From assembly GCA_025766275.1 (NCBI GenBank), contig JAFKAC010000132.1, positions 1 through 64,000 on the forward strand: a DNA stretch of 64,000 nt, in the 5' to 3' direction. The notes under the pieces were generated by a model, which ran no database searches, was not told the origin of the DNA, and saw only the letters and a program-made list of their open reading frames with translations. Positions 1 through 10,814 of this stretch are shown here, piece by piece. The position numbers and the translations under genes are program-made. The DNA comes from Lactarius indigo (taxonomy: Eukaryota > Basidiomycota > Agaricomycetes > Russulales > Russulaceae). Within the stretch, counting starts at the first letter, position 1; each line of letters opens with the position of its first letter.

Positions 1-928
1 TATGATGACGACATACTGCGATAGATTAAACCCATGGCAACATGAAACTCTGCAATATTGAGCTTTCCACGATTGTCCACGTCGGCCAAGGTCCTGAAAA
101 CATCGATGAGTACAAGTTAGCAACAAACAAAACTATGACTTACCAAACTCTGGCAAGATCGTTTTTATCTAAGCCACTTTGCCCAAAGACTTCAATCGCT
201 GTTTTTCCATCGATAAAGCCAGTGTTAGACGCGTCCCAGGCCCTGAAGATTTGATCATAGCTTTTCTTCTCTCCCTTGGAAAGAGTCCATGGCACAGCGG
301 GTGCGGCGGTTCCCTTGACTTCTTGGTTATGCTGCTGGAAACTTTGCTGTAATGACAAGCCCCCAAGCTGTTGCTGGGGTTGCAACAGTTGCGGGGCCCC
401 TACGGGATTGTAGGGTGCAGCAGGGTTGGCCGGAAGGAAAGTACTGGACATCATCTGTAGACGGGGGTCGATGAAGCCAGTGATCTGGGGAGCGAGGGGC
501 TGTAGCCCCCCGCTTTGGCCGGGAAAACCGAGTTGTTGGGAGGGAAGGCCAGAGCCACCAAAGGCTGGAGACGAACTGGCGAAACGGTTTTGTTGGCCAA
601 TGCCTAGTAGATTGGACGAAGGAGGGAGAGGTGGCGGAGGTGGCTGCTGCTGGAACTGGGAAGGTAGCGGAGGTACGGGTGGAATCGGGGGTCGTTGTTG
701 GAAGCTACCAGGGAACCCTGTCTGCTGCGGTACCAGACCAGGGCCTGCTCCCGGAAAGCCGGTCTGTTGCGGTTGCTGATAGGGTGGACGCTGGCCTGGA
801 AAGCCGGTGGGCTGTGGAGCGAGACCACCCTGGGGGAAACCGGGCTGTTGGAAAGTCTGGTTCTGACCAGGGAAACCAGTTTGCATAGGGTATTGATACC
901 CTGGCTGACCCTGGCCCCATTGTGACAT
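1..928 (-). CDS. PAN1: PAN1, actin cytoskeleton-regulatory complex protein (5' part only)
   Basis: Endocytic scaffold that activates Arp2/3-driven actin assembly at cortical patches. The start is the ATG at 928, which begins MSQWGQG. Exon 1 is 928-144, exon 2 is 93-17, and a third intron-exon junction (donor GTATGT at 16) lies at the left edge, so the rest of the gene is outside the window. The first 210 residues are Gln/Pro/Gly-rich with repeated TGFPG units. Three of these fit LxxQxTG, the target site of Ark/Prk kinases known for yeast Pan1. Residues 213-285 form the first EH domain: WTLSKGEKKSYDQIF at its start and, across the splice, VWTLADVDNRGKLNIAEF with the EF-hand Asp/Asn residues. 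The second EH domain, coiled coil and proline-rich WH2 end would lie to the left. Eps15-type EH proteins are the alternative, but the TG-repeat N-terminus favours Pan1. Confidence 0.92.
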
Positions 929-1836
929 AACAAAAGTAAGAAAGGAGGGAGTTTGCACGAAAGAAAGGATTCAAGACGGGACGACAGACGATTGCTCAGT
1001 TCTCGTTTTCGCCGTCTCGGTCGGCCCGCTGGACAAATCAAGCGGAGATTGAAATCGTGTGATGGCTTTGCTGTGCTTGGTTGCCTTGATTCTTCATCCA
1101 CGCGCCATGTCAAGGCCTCTTGTGCTTGCTCTACACTCGATTCCTGTTACGGTCGTGGAACATCAGAGCAACCTTATCACTCTCTTCCACTTCCCTTCGT
1201 TATGAAGGTGTGTGGATTATAGAGAGCTTTGGCTGTGTCGTCTCCCTGAGTTGAGGCTAGTGTACACAACACTTGTGCTTACTTTCTCTGGTCTCGTAGT
1301 TTGGGGACAGACATTCTTCTCATTTCGACTTGACAATAGTAATCCTGTCGAGACCGGCTAGTCATCACTTGACTCTCTTTTCGCCTGCGGAACGACGCGT
1401 ATTCTTTAAGTGAGCAGATGAGGCAGCACGTGCTCGTTCCTCTTTCTCGTGCTGCCACCCGCCTATCCAAGTTCTCGACTGGTTCAGTTCGCCCACTTGC
1501 CACGCCCAGTAATTGCCGAGGGATCGGTGATAAGGCCCACATTTCTGACCTTCATTAGATTGCTCCGAGAAGGCCCCCGTCGCGACAACGTCTGATCGCT
1601 CGGAGGAATAGTTTGAACGATGTTTGATTCCCTGTCCCATGCGCCGGTCCCCGTCCCTCCCAGTGCCACACCGAACCTTAAACGGAGAGCAAGGTAGTGA
1701 CTCTCAAAGACAAACTCGATATATGCGCAAATCTATAATACATCGTCTACGGAATTCGTAAAAAAAAAAAAATACAAGATCTCAAGGCCACTGCTTTTAC
1801 CGTACATCATACATCCGGCGTATCGAACGATTTTCA
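929..1836. other. Intergenic, PAN1 promoter and P450 3' flank
   Basis: No convincing gene. The part next to 928 is the PAN1 leader and promoter. An A-run at about 1760-1772 lies downstream of the P450 stop. Short open frames here have no family resemblance or splice logic. Confidence 0.6.
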
Positions 1837-3033
1837 TCAATCACGGAGCTCTATCCACCACCCTTCCCACCCTTCTCGCCGGCCGATTCTTTCTCCGCAC
1901 ACCAGTCGGTATCTCGCATCGGATGCACTTACGATTTCCAAAATAGCGGCCGCGACAACCGCCGCAAAACGCGGCGCTTCCTTGAAGGCAACGCACCGCA
2001 GTGGCCCGTAACTGAACGGCATGAAAGCGTGCTTCTGTCCGTACGACAATCTAGACCCATGGAAGCGCATGGGGTCGAAGACGCCGGCGTCGCTTCCCCA
2101 GATCGCCGTGTCCTGATGCAGCGCCTCGATATTGGCGACGTGAGTGGCGGGTGCCCACAATGGGAACTGGAACACGCCGACTCGTGGAGGCGCCGCGCGC
2201 GCAAGACGTCCGCTCGGTGGGTGGAGCCGTAATACCTCGCAGATGAAGGCTTCCACGCTAGGCTGCTGCGGCCGCCCATCTTCGAAGCGCGTGAACTGGT
2301 CCTCGAGCGGCGACTCGAGGAAAGCGGAAAAGGCGGCACAGGCACCGCGGTCGTGGATCGCCCGCGCAACTGTGACCGCGACGACGCGCCACATTGTTTC
2401 GTACGCGGGGATGACAAAATCGAGCGGCCGCTCGTATCGTTCTGGGACCCACGTGCGCAGGTATGTGTTGACGCTGTCGAGAAGCGCGTGTGGTGGGGGA
2501 GCAGCCTGAGCGCCATGTTTCTTCGAGAGCGCCCAAAGATCGTTGATCGCCTCGACGACAAACACGGTCCCTTCGTCGCTGTCTTCAGGTATGTTGCCCC
2601 CTAACAGAGAGCCCACGACGACTCGCAGGGTGACAACCTGGATAAAAACCGCAAATGATATCGAGGACCGACTACGGGTCGGCGATCGAAGACGTAGTGC
2701 TGATCCCGCGACGATGCCCCGTACGGCTTCCGGAAAGTCCGCGAAATATCGGGTATGCTGACGGAGAATTTCTCTCGCGCGAGTGACGAATTGCTTTCGT
2801 ACCGTGCTATCCGCACTGACGAAGGTGTTTTGCAGTCCGAACGAATGGACGAGACGCGTGTTTGGCTGTGCACGCGCCAGTAACAGATCCGAGATCGAGG
2901 ACCCTGGCGGGTCCAACAGTGCCATGATTTCGGATACGTTCGAACACACGATACGTTTACTGCGCTGGAGGAGACACGCCAACAAGGTAGAGAAAAGCGC
3001 GAAGAGAAGGACGAGGCCGATGAAACTGCTCAT
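1837..3033 (-). CDS. Compact single-exon cytochrome P450
   Basis: Heme-thiolate monooxygenase-like protein of 398 residues, about 100 shorter than usual for fungal P450s. Residues 3-22 form an N-terminal membrane anchor (ER). The K-helix ExxR is E266-R269 in EVLRLHPP, the PERF-like segment is FDPMRF (319-324), and the heme loop is FSYGPLRC with the axial cysteine at 347. Two departures from the family are visible. The I-helix, normally AGxDT, reads IPAYETMW at 208-215, so the oxygen-activating Thr is absent. The heme loop has Arg one place late and Ala where Gly normally follows the Cys. It may therefore act on a peroxide or rearrange substrate rather than hydroxylate; this is inference. The gene is intronless, unlike its neighbours. 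A decayed second copy lies upstream at 4440-5165. The substrate cannot be named. Confidence 0.85.
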   Translation of the reverse strand: MSSFIGLVLLFALFSTLLACLLQRSKRIVCSNVSEIMALLDPPGSSISDLLLARAQPNTRLVHSFGLQNTFVSADSTVRKQFVTRAREILRQHTRYFADFPEAVRGIVAGSALRLRSPTRSRSSISFAVFIQVVTLRVVVGSLLGGNIPEDSDEGTVFVVEAINDLWALSKKHGAQAAPPPHALLDSVNTYLRTWVPERYERPLDFVIPAYETMWRVVAVTVARAIHDRGACAAFSAFLESPLEDQFTRFEDGRPQQPSVEAFICEVLRLHPPSGRLARAAPPRVGVFQFPLWAPATHVANIEALHQDTAIWGSDAGVFDPMRFHGSRLSYGQKHAFMPFSYGPLRCVAFKEAPRFAAVVAAAILEIVSASDARYRLVCGERIGRREGWEGWWIELRD

Positions 3034-4439
3034 GGTGTAAAGTCACCGACGGAAAACCACCCCAGTTACTTCACATTATATGCCCGCGCTCCTCTGCTGA
3101 GTACCCCCCTGCGCATTCAAGACGCATGTCACTAGGATGTGAGGAACGGGAAACGGTCGTAGCGCCTCTAGCAATTCATACTATACCCAACGCGGTGAGG
3201 GTCGACCACGGGGTACGACAAAACTCACATATTAATTCCACATACGGTGAGAGCGTGTCGGTGTAAGCGCGCGCATTTTAGAGCGCGTGGCTAAGACACC
3301 GCCCGCACTTGTGACGGATTAGGGAGTGTAGATGCGGCACTAGAGCCGCTGTGCCAGAATGACGTGCGCGCAGCGAGGTGCGTGGTCGCTGCGGAATGCG
3401 GAATACCACCACGGGCAGGTAAAGCTTGTTTGAGCGTATGTCGAGCTAATTGTATTGCAAATGAATAGGATACGCAGTGTTTTGAGAGACAACTATAGCT
3501 AGGCTAGTATCGCGCAGCTGCGTTGATCATAATCATGATAATAATCACTACAGTTTGGTTTGGCTACCATAACCGCCCCCCGCCTGGCGCCTCAGAAAGT
3601 GGAAAATCCGGGGGAACTCAAGACGCCGCGAGACACCCGTTGTAAGAGAGAGCGCGGCCAGCTGACAATTATTTACAAGAAGGAAGCAGCGGACACGGTC
3701 GGAATAGACGCTCATCTCACTCAGACTCGCAAACCACGTGCACCTGCGGCATCGATCGGTGCAAGCTACTTGCCTCCCCTGGAGCGCGAGAGGCGGAGTA
3801 CAGCTGGTTGCTGCGGAGCCACCGCTCTAGTCTTCTGACCCCCACGACCGCACCGCGACGCAATTCTGCGAGTCCAGAACAACGGATGCGCAGTACGCCT
3901 CTTCGAGTCGATGGCGACGCGGAGAAATTTCCAGAGTTGCTAGACCCGCACGGGGGGTCTAGAGGTAAAGCCTGGAAAGGAACCTGCTTCCAGAATATTT
4001 ACTCCTCTGCTGCGTGCCTCTTGTGGGATAATCTCAGGCTGCATTCGAGTTACTGCTGTACTCTGATGATGGCATCCGAGTCGTCTCTCCCTAGGTGCTC
4101 TGACATCGACAAAAATCGGTTTTGAGAAGTGGAGGGACGCCATACGGTCATAGGCTGGTCGGTGAACTGGCTACTTTTCATTGGCCTTGTCTGTCTTCTG
4201 CCCGGACGCATGTCAAAACTAATAAGAAAAAAATAAATTGTACATGATGTGATGTGTGCCCTCTGGAAAATCTAATTCGCACTGACTTAAGTGTGTAGGA
4301 GACTTGCAGATCTGGTTTGACCTCCTCTGCCTCTCGCTGGATTTGGAATGTCAGTGGCGAAGACAGCAAAGAAGACAGTGAACGGTATGATGATGGCATG
4401 GATGTTGTCGCTTGTCGAGATGCCCGAGCAGCCCGAGAG
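3034..4439. other. Intergenic, no gene recognised
   Basis: Apart from the P450 promoter nothing is supported. Open frames at 3560-4125 on the plus strand are short and carry no recognisable domain. Confidence 0.6.
3072..3085 (-). promoter_or_regulatory. TATA-like box of the P450 gene
   Basis: On the minus strand the sequence reads GCATATAATG about 45 bases before the ATG at 3033. The same element with similar flanks stands before the decayed copy (5225-5235), which supports its being a real core promoter. Confidence 0.5.
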
Positions 4440-5165
4440 GAATTCGCAGACAACTTTAACGGCCACCATCTCCACCATGTTCAGTTATCATATCGCCCAA
4501 AGCCAGCGCTCGAACTAATAGCGACACAAGTAGACCATGTCAGCGGCTTCAATGGGGTGGAAGTTGATTCGAGGATAGCAAAAGTATTCCACCGAGGATT
4601 TGAGACCTCCACGTCTTCGTACATCGACTTGGAGGAGTATGAGTAGAGGGTTGATCGCGAAGTGGAAGAATATATGGGACTATGTCTTTGACTTTGTCGA
4701 AATGGGCGTAGTGCCATCGTGATATTTCTTCGAGAATGTCCAAAGATCGTCGATCGCTCCGGCGACAAATACAGTCAGCTCCGTCTCGTCGCCGTCTTCC
4801 GGTATGCAGCCTCCTAACAGGTGATCCGACGAAACGACCCAGATAAAAAAGTCGCGAAGGCTGTCGTGGTGCTGCTAGATTCCGCGACGATGCGACGATG
4901 CGCCATCCGGAAAGTCCTGCGAGACATCGTGTATGTCGCACGAGCGACGAACCTGCTTTCGGACTATGCTCTCCGCACTGACAGACGCCGTATTTGGCAG
5001 CGCCCGCGCCTGCAACAATTCAGAGGTGGAGGACCCAGACGGGGGGTCCAACAAATGCCATGATGTCGGAAAGATTCGCGTTTTTGTTTTTGTACCAAAG
5101 GAGATCCAGGAGACACCACAGTGATATAGAGCGAAGCGTAGACGAGAACAGCAATGATATCCATG
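4440..5165 (-). pseudogene. Decayed second copy of the compact P450
   Basis: Reading leftwards from about 5165, three frames in turn match the intact P450 at 1837-3033. Matches include LLDPPSGSSTSELLQARALP against LLDPPGSSISDLLLARAQP, then AESIVRKQV against ADSTVRKQF, then GCIPEDGDETE...FVAGAIDDLWTFSKK against GNIPEDSDEGT...FVVEAINDLWALSKK. Frameshifts and deletions separate the pieces, and the ExxR and heme-loop parts cannot be found. The copy keeps the same strand and the same TATA context as the intact gene, so it looks like a tandem duplicate that lost its 3' half. The left limit is uncertain by about 100 bases. Confidence 0.75.
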
Positions 5166-6391
5166 GTGATGGCGCGTAGATAGAGTCGATGAAATGTTGG
5201 TAAAAAACCGCTCGGGATACTTCATTTTATATGCACGCGTTGCTCCACTGGCCCGAGCTAAAAAGTCAGTTCGTAGCGAGAAAAACCCTACTCTCATGCC
5301 TAGAAAAAGGGGTGGGCTACCTGTTCAGAGGAAGGGAACTGGCGGGGGGTTGTCATCTTGAAGAGCAGCCAGGGTCTTGTGTGAGAGTGCACCAGTAAAG
5401 GCACAAGCCGGTTCTCGTGTCTGCCAGCAGGCGCGACGGCTAGAGGAGCTGGGAAGTTGAAGGCAAGGCCGGGACGTTTCCGAGCTCAAGCGCTCAAGGA
5501 CAGGGCAGCTCGCGAGGCCTCTGGAGGCGCAGAAATGGCTGTCGCGGCCATTTTTTCGCACTAGTAAGGGTGGAAGCGTAAACGCGCGAGCTAGTAACCA
5601 ACCTTGATCTCGAGCTGAGAGGTCCCTAGGCTCCTCCACTTTCGGGGCCAGGACAAAAAGGCTGACAGCCGTCATCGTCACCAGAACACAGTGCCGGGCA
5701 CCACCGGTCCTCGGTGTGATGATGTCGTCGAATGATGTAAATTGAATCTCCACGCTCACTCCCTCTATCGCAGATACGAAATCCCCTTCTTTCAAAGTTG
5801 CAGAAGCTCGGCCAATGACGCACCTCCTTCCCTCCTTTCAAGGAGATGGAGAAAAGTATCGGATTTTCCGCCAGTGCGCACGCAACGCACTGGCACGCCG
5901 CAAGTCACATACACTACAGCTAGCTACCACCCTTCTCGAGATGACTTTGAGAAGCGTCCTGACGACACGTGCGTCTACGGTAGGTAACGTTAAGAAAGCC
6001 CCCTTCTATCGTCATAGAGCGTCGGTTTGAGTTTCGCTGTTACAATAATTCATTTTCTTTAATCAACCAAAGTCCCGCGTGCGTGACTTTACTGTCTCTC
6101 GTATACGCGGGGCATGGCCCAAAGCACGCTCGTCGTCGTCATGACATTCCGTCCAAGTCACATATATATAATATGCTGATGAATCAAGAATAACCTACTG
6201 TATTTGAATGGAGGAGAAAATTGCAGCTACACGATCATGCGATCAAAGGGAGAAAAAAAAAAAAAAAGAAAAGGTGGGGGGGATGATGATTTCATGAACA
6301 AGCGTAGCGTCATAACAGAAAAAAAGAGCATAAAGGAGCATACAATAGTGAAAAAAAAATGTGGTGAGACTTTTTTTTTCCTTTACTTTCA
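5166..6391. other. Intergenic, no gene recognised
   Basis: Contains one 156-codon minus-strand frame (5325-5795) without family resemblance, codon pattern or splice support. A-runs at 6247-6265 and 6350-6360 lie just beyond the shugoshin stop. Confidence 0.55.
5225..5235 (-). promoter_or_regulatory. Relic TATA box of the decayed P450 copy
   Basis: The minus strand reads GCATATAAAATGAAG, matching the box before the intact P450 (GCATATAATGTGAAG), at a comparable distance from the expected start. Confidence 0.4.
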
Positions 6392-8584
6392 TCACACGAG
6401 CATGCTGTGTCGTCGGCCCTCGTCGTCCTCGATCAAAGACCGCCGCGAGGCGGTGACTACCGCGCTCCGCCGACGCGCATCGACGTTCGCCATGCCGGCG
6501 CGCACCCTCGATCCCGCGAGGGGCTCCTCGTCCGCCTGTGCGCCATCGCTCTCCTCATCATCGTCCACAGGCATGCGCGGGCGCGATTTACGCCGCCGCT
6601 CCGTGACCGTGACCGTGGGGATGTCCGCGGTTGTCGTCGTTGTTGTTGTCGTTACGGGGTCGGGTTTGCGCATCTTTCTGTTGTTGTTGTTGTTGAGAGA
6701 GGTCAGGGGGTACACTGGGAGGAGGGTATGATATACGCACGTGTTGAGCTTTGGCTCGGCATAGTTGATGCTCCTGCGTACGCGACGTTCGCGGTTCGTC
6801 GTTGAGCCCTCGGCGTCGGGGACTGGGAGGGGTATTGGTGGCGGACTTGAATTGCGCGGGGTGGGTAGGTGCGACGGTGCTGGCGTAGTGCCAGGTGTCG
6901 ACGATGGTGGACGTGTCGAGTTGTAAGTGAGCGCGGAAGATGGCATGTCCGAATCGGTATCCGGCGGCGTTCGTTGGCGGTCTTGATCTGGGACGACATA
7001 GGTCAGGTAATTTTTTCACGACACAAGGAAATTAAATACCGGAAACGTTCGTGTCGAGAGGAGGAAGAGACGCGCGGGTCCCAAATGCGTTGGTTACGTC
7101 CTGTAGTCGCTGCGCGGTCACTTCGAAATCTTCGCGAAGACGGCGCTTCTCGCGTTCAGGACCGCCTTCTGCTGGCGCTTCTTCGGCTTGGGCCTGCGCT
7201 AACGTACGCTTCTTCTTCCCTCTGCTTGACGCGCGCTCGAGTGCAACAACATCATCGTCGGCATCCACTCGCCGGCGTCCGTGAACGGCTGCATACTCTT
7301 CTTCTTCTTCCGCAAGCCCAGCATCGCGCCGCAGCGGCGAGCCAAAAGCGGGGCTAGGTGCTCGCGGAGGCGGGGAGGCAGGGCGACCCTTGGACGAGCT
7401 AGATCCAGAGCTCGAGTTTCCGCTGCCGGTGGTATTGGGGACGCTGATAAGGCCGCTCTGTCGCCGCGATATGCGTTTCTTGGTCTGTTTGAGCAATGAC
7501 TCGTCGATGTCGACTTGGATAGTTGCTACGATCGGCGGGGGTAGGACCGGTGGAGTGGGAGACGATGGACGTGCTAGTACGTGGGGGTGCGATGAAGACG
7601 ATGTAGAGCGCGGTTTCTTGCGGCGTGTGACGGGCGTCGGGCTCTGGGGGCGGTCCTCTTCGAGTGTATCCGATCCTGCTTCATCTTCCTCGAATATCTC
7701 AGGGAAGCGAGGTGGCCGTGCTAGCCGGTTGGCATGTGGCGAAGCACCTGGATCGAGCATGGGACGGCGTGCCCGGGGAGGGGGTTCTTTCTTGGGAGAT
7801 TGAGATTTGGGGGAAGGGATGTTAAAATTCCTACGCATAGAGCCGAAGCTCTTCATCAGGTTGTGAATCTGGGGGTCGACAAAATCAGCATAATTGACGA
7901 GGAGGACATGGCAGATGGAAGAAGCCATCAAAGTATATAAACCGTGAAATAATAACGAAACAGGGCCGAGTTCGTCATGTACACGGCATCATATCGGACC
8001 ATTCCAGTGGCTGAGATATACAATAATCGGGAACTGGGGTCGAGGAGACGGGGGGGGGTTATGGGTGGGTTAGAGCGCTCAGGGCGAATGTAACAGACTC
8101 GTGGCGAGCGTTGGGAAAAGGAACAACCAATAAGGGAATTGGGACAGAATTGCAAGACATTGGGTGTGAAGAACAAGGGAGGATGGAAACGTACGGCAGA
8201 CTCTGCGTCAGTAATGATGCGCTGTGACTTTTCCTTCTCTTTCTTGAGTTGCGAGCCAAGGGCGATCTCTGAGGCACGGAGACGTAAGTTCTCGACGTGG
8301 AGAGCTGATATTTGTGCATTAAGTTCTTCTATTCGAACGCTGAGGGTTGAATTAAGTCTAATGGGGGGGCCATCAGCGGTGACGGGTGTGAATGCGTAGC
8401 AAGGACGGACTTTGTGATATGTTTATTTGCAAGGAGAAACTTCTTCTTGACTGTCAGGTGGGACGGGGAGTGAGAGGGGGCCATGTGAGGAGGGAGAAGA
8501 AGGGAGGAACATACAGTTTTCAAACTCGAATAATGCGTCGTTCTGTCGTTCGTTCATGGACACGCGCGACTCGCGCCTGCTCAT
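6392..8584 (-). CDS. SGO1: Shugoshin, centromeric cohesin protector
   Basis: Recruits PP2A to centromeres to shield cohesin from separase until anaphase. Six exons: 8584-8515, 8450-8411, 8357-8195, 7868-7040, 6987-6741, 6677-6392; all phases fit and give 544 residues. The N-terminal shugoshin coiled coil covers about residues 18-95 (FKKKFLLANKHITKLNSTLS, then a Leu-rich heptad region through IEELNAQISALHVENLRLR), followed by HNLMKSFGSMRRNFNI. The middle is a long disordered Ser/Pro/Arg region. The C-terminal SGO motif spans the exon 5-6 junction (RRSINYAEPKLNT then KMRKPDP, about 437-456); this basic motif binds phosphorylated H2A in the family. An eight-Thr run follows it. The start ATG at 8584 was chosen because it opens MSRRESRV directly before the coiled coil. 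It shares a 189-bp divergent promoter with the gene at 8774. Confidence 0.93.
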
Positions 8585-8711
8585 CGTGGATGGCGGTGAG
8601 CAGGCCGAGACCGTGAGGCAGGAAATGAAGTCAAGGGGGATCTCAAGTGGGGCAGAGCCTTGTACGTGTGGCAGTTCCGAGTCGTCCACACCCACACAAC
8701 ACTGTCCCTTG

Positions 8712-8723
8712 TTACGTCACGTG
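8712..8723. promoter_or_regulatory. Composite TTACGTCA / GTCACGTG site in divergent promoter
   Basis: TTACGTCA (8712-8719, a CRE-like bZIP site) overlaps GTCACGTG (8716-8723, a Cbf1/bHLH-type E-box) between shugoshin (start 8584) and the gene starting at 8774. The same octamer occurs at 27157-27164 and 32832-32839. Confidence 0.45.
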
Positions 8724-8773
8724 TCAGATCACACTGCCACACCGACCCGTGACTCCTAACAACTAACGACTCG

Positions 8774-10814
8774 ATGTCCACTTACACTCCCTGCTTTCCG
8801 CCCAATCCATCCGAAACCGAGTCCTGTTCTTTTAGTGTTCGCCTCTCGAGAGCACACCTCGCTCTGGCGTCTGTGTCTGACTACATCCAGCGGCCTCCGT
8901 CCCCTACATCCGCAGCTGTAGACTCGGACCGGGTGGGTCACCTTCGTCGCAAGTTTCGCCATGCTGTTGCAGCCGCGTACCGGGATACCAGTAGCGGGAA
9001 GTGGGCCCATGTGTCCGAACTGGCCAGACTGGGATGTACGATTGGGAGATGGCAAGGCGTGTGTTCCGGAAGTAAGGCCCCGCACTCACTCAACCCACTC
9101 AGCGCCGGTGATCGGAACGATCAAGGTGAATTTGCTCCCCAAGCGAAACCGTGAGGACTCATTTGCAACCAGGCGTAGTTGATGACCCTCACCCTGAGGT
9201 AAACCCTTATCCTCGCCCCCCTCTTCCTACCTTCAATCTCGGCGAAATCCGTGAACGCGTCGAGAATTGGCAAGCCAATGTCGCATCTGCTCCTCTCTCT
9301 CAAGCCGACCCCGATCCTCTGCCTAGCACCGAGGACGCTGGGCGACTATCACCCCTCAATTTTCCTATAGTGAAACGAAGAAAAAGCGATGTCGCGAAAG
9401 CAATGAAACGTAAGAGAAAGGCCTCCCCGGACAGAGCTTACACTACATCCCGCTACTTTCGCGGCGATGGTCTTGCCGACCGCATGTCTCATCATCATGA
9501 AGCCCAAGCTGTGAATCGTGACGCTGGATGTGTGACTCCTACTCCTCGATCAGTACCACCTGGCTCAAACGCGGAACTGACGCCGCATTCTCGGGCGGAG
9601 TCTCCAGAAGAAATCGTGCGCAAACCGGTAGCCATCACAGCCCCCGTCCCAGAAAGCATCCACCAAATTGCAGAGGTACGGCAGTTTCACCCCGCTATAC
9701 GTAGCCTTTTCTTGGTTGCTACTTGTCCTCATTTTGCCAGGCGTTTTTGCCACCCTCGTTCCCGTCACAACTTCAAACATCCACCCCGCCACCTTGTGAT
9801 CGACTGATCAAGCCCCCGGTGATCCCACGCGCGGACGGCCTGTTTCTCTCGGCCTCCTTGCCCTCCCCCCCACCATTTTCCCGCTCTCAACCGGATGGTG
9901 GGTCAGCGTCACAACCACTCCGCACGCCCGCACGATCTCGGAAGGACATCCCCTCTTCCGCCAGCTCGCCAAGTCCTAAGTTCAAGCGGCGGCAGCACCA
10001 AGCGAAACTGTCCTCAAGATCAGACAGCGAGCCACCACCACCACCACCACCACATGCCGGTGATGCACGCCAGCGAGGTGATCGCGATCGCCTCACTCCC
10101 GCTCCAGCGCCCGCGCACCCTGTACCATCGCCGCTCATCGACCTGCGCCAGCTAGCGAGGACATCCTCGCAACGATCGCGCGACTCTATAACCCGCCACC
10201 CGACCCGTGGTGCATTCGCATTAGGGTCCAGCCCAATGACGCCGCGGACGGCGCGTCGCCCACCACCCATCGACAAGGGCAGGGGCAAAGCCCGCGCGAT
10301 GACCACGGCCCTCGTCTCGCCCCGCGGCCCGGCAAAGCCGTCCCGCGCCACGTCGTCGCCCCCGCTCCTGGCTCTACACTCTTCCTCTTCGCCTCTCACG
10401 CCCCACCCGCACCCGCAAACACAGACACCCCCGCTCTCACCACTGCCTGATTTCACGCGCGACGCCCACGCGTTCGCCCCTGCGGCTACGTCGACGCAGC
10501 AGCCTCCTGGTCCCCAGAGTGGGATTTTCGGCCTCGAGGCGCACGGATCGCGTGGGAGCGGGGTGTTGGGGCGAGAGCGCGACGTTGACGTCGCGGCGTG
10601 GATTCGAGACGTGCCTGTGGTCGAGGCGGACGGTGACGTGGGCGTAGATGTGGGTGGTGATGTCGATGTCGATGCGGGAAAGGGTGGTGAAGAAAAGAGT
10701 GCAGGTTTACGCGAGGACGAGAGGGGACTACCGTATCCGGGAGTAGTGGGCCCAGGGTTGGGTCGGGCATTGCAGGTTTCGGCCGAGATGGTGCCTGCAG
10801 ATGGGCACGTTTAG
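8774..10814 (+). CDS. Disordered Ser/Pro-rich protein of unknown function
   Basis: I do not recognise this protein. Three exons, 8774-9125, 9173-9675 and 9741-10814, join in frame with introns of 47 and 65 bases and give 642 residues. Only about residues 1-110 look foldable (charged, with an HLRRKFRHAVAAAY helix). After that it is low-complexity Pro/Ser/Arg, with a bipartite nuclear-localisation-like cluster (VKRRKSDVAKAMKRKRKASP, about 190-210), a seven-proline run near 10033, and a C-terminal Asp/Val-alternating stretch (VDVGGDVDVDAG). Nuclear location is inferred from the basic cluster. It is transcribed away from shugoshin from a shared 189-bp promoter, so co-regulation in the cell cycle is possible but unproven. 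The start at 8774 is the first ATG of the open frame. Confidence 0.72.

Noticed and set aside
604..1113. 169-codon minus-strand frame beside PAN1
   Set aside because: Shifted frame of the PAN1 repeat region; the EH domain and splice sites fix the true frame.
5325..5795. 156-codon minus-strand frame
   Set aside because: No similarity, no splice support, unusual composition; probably chance.
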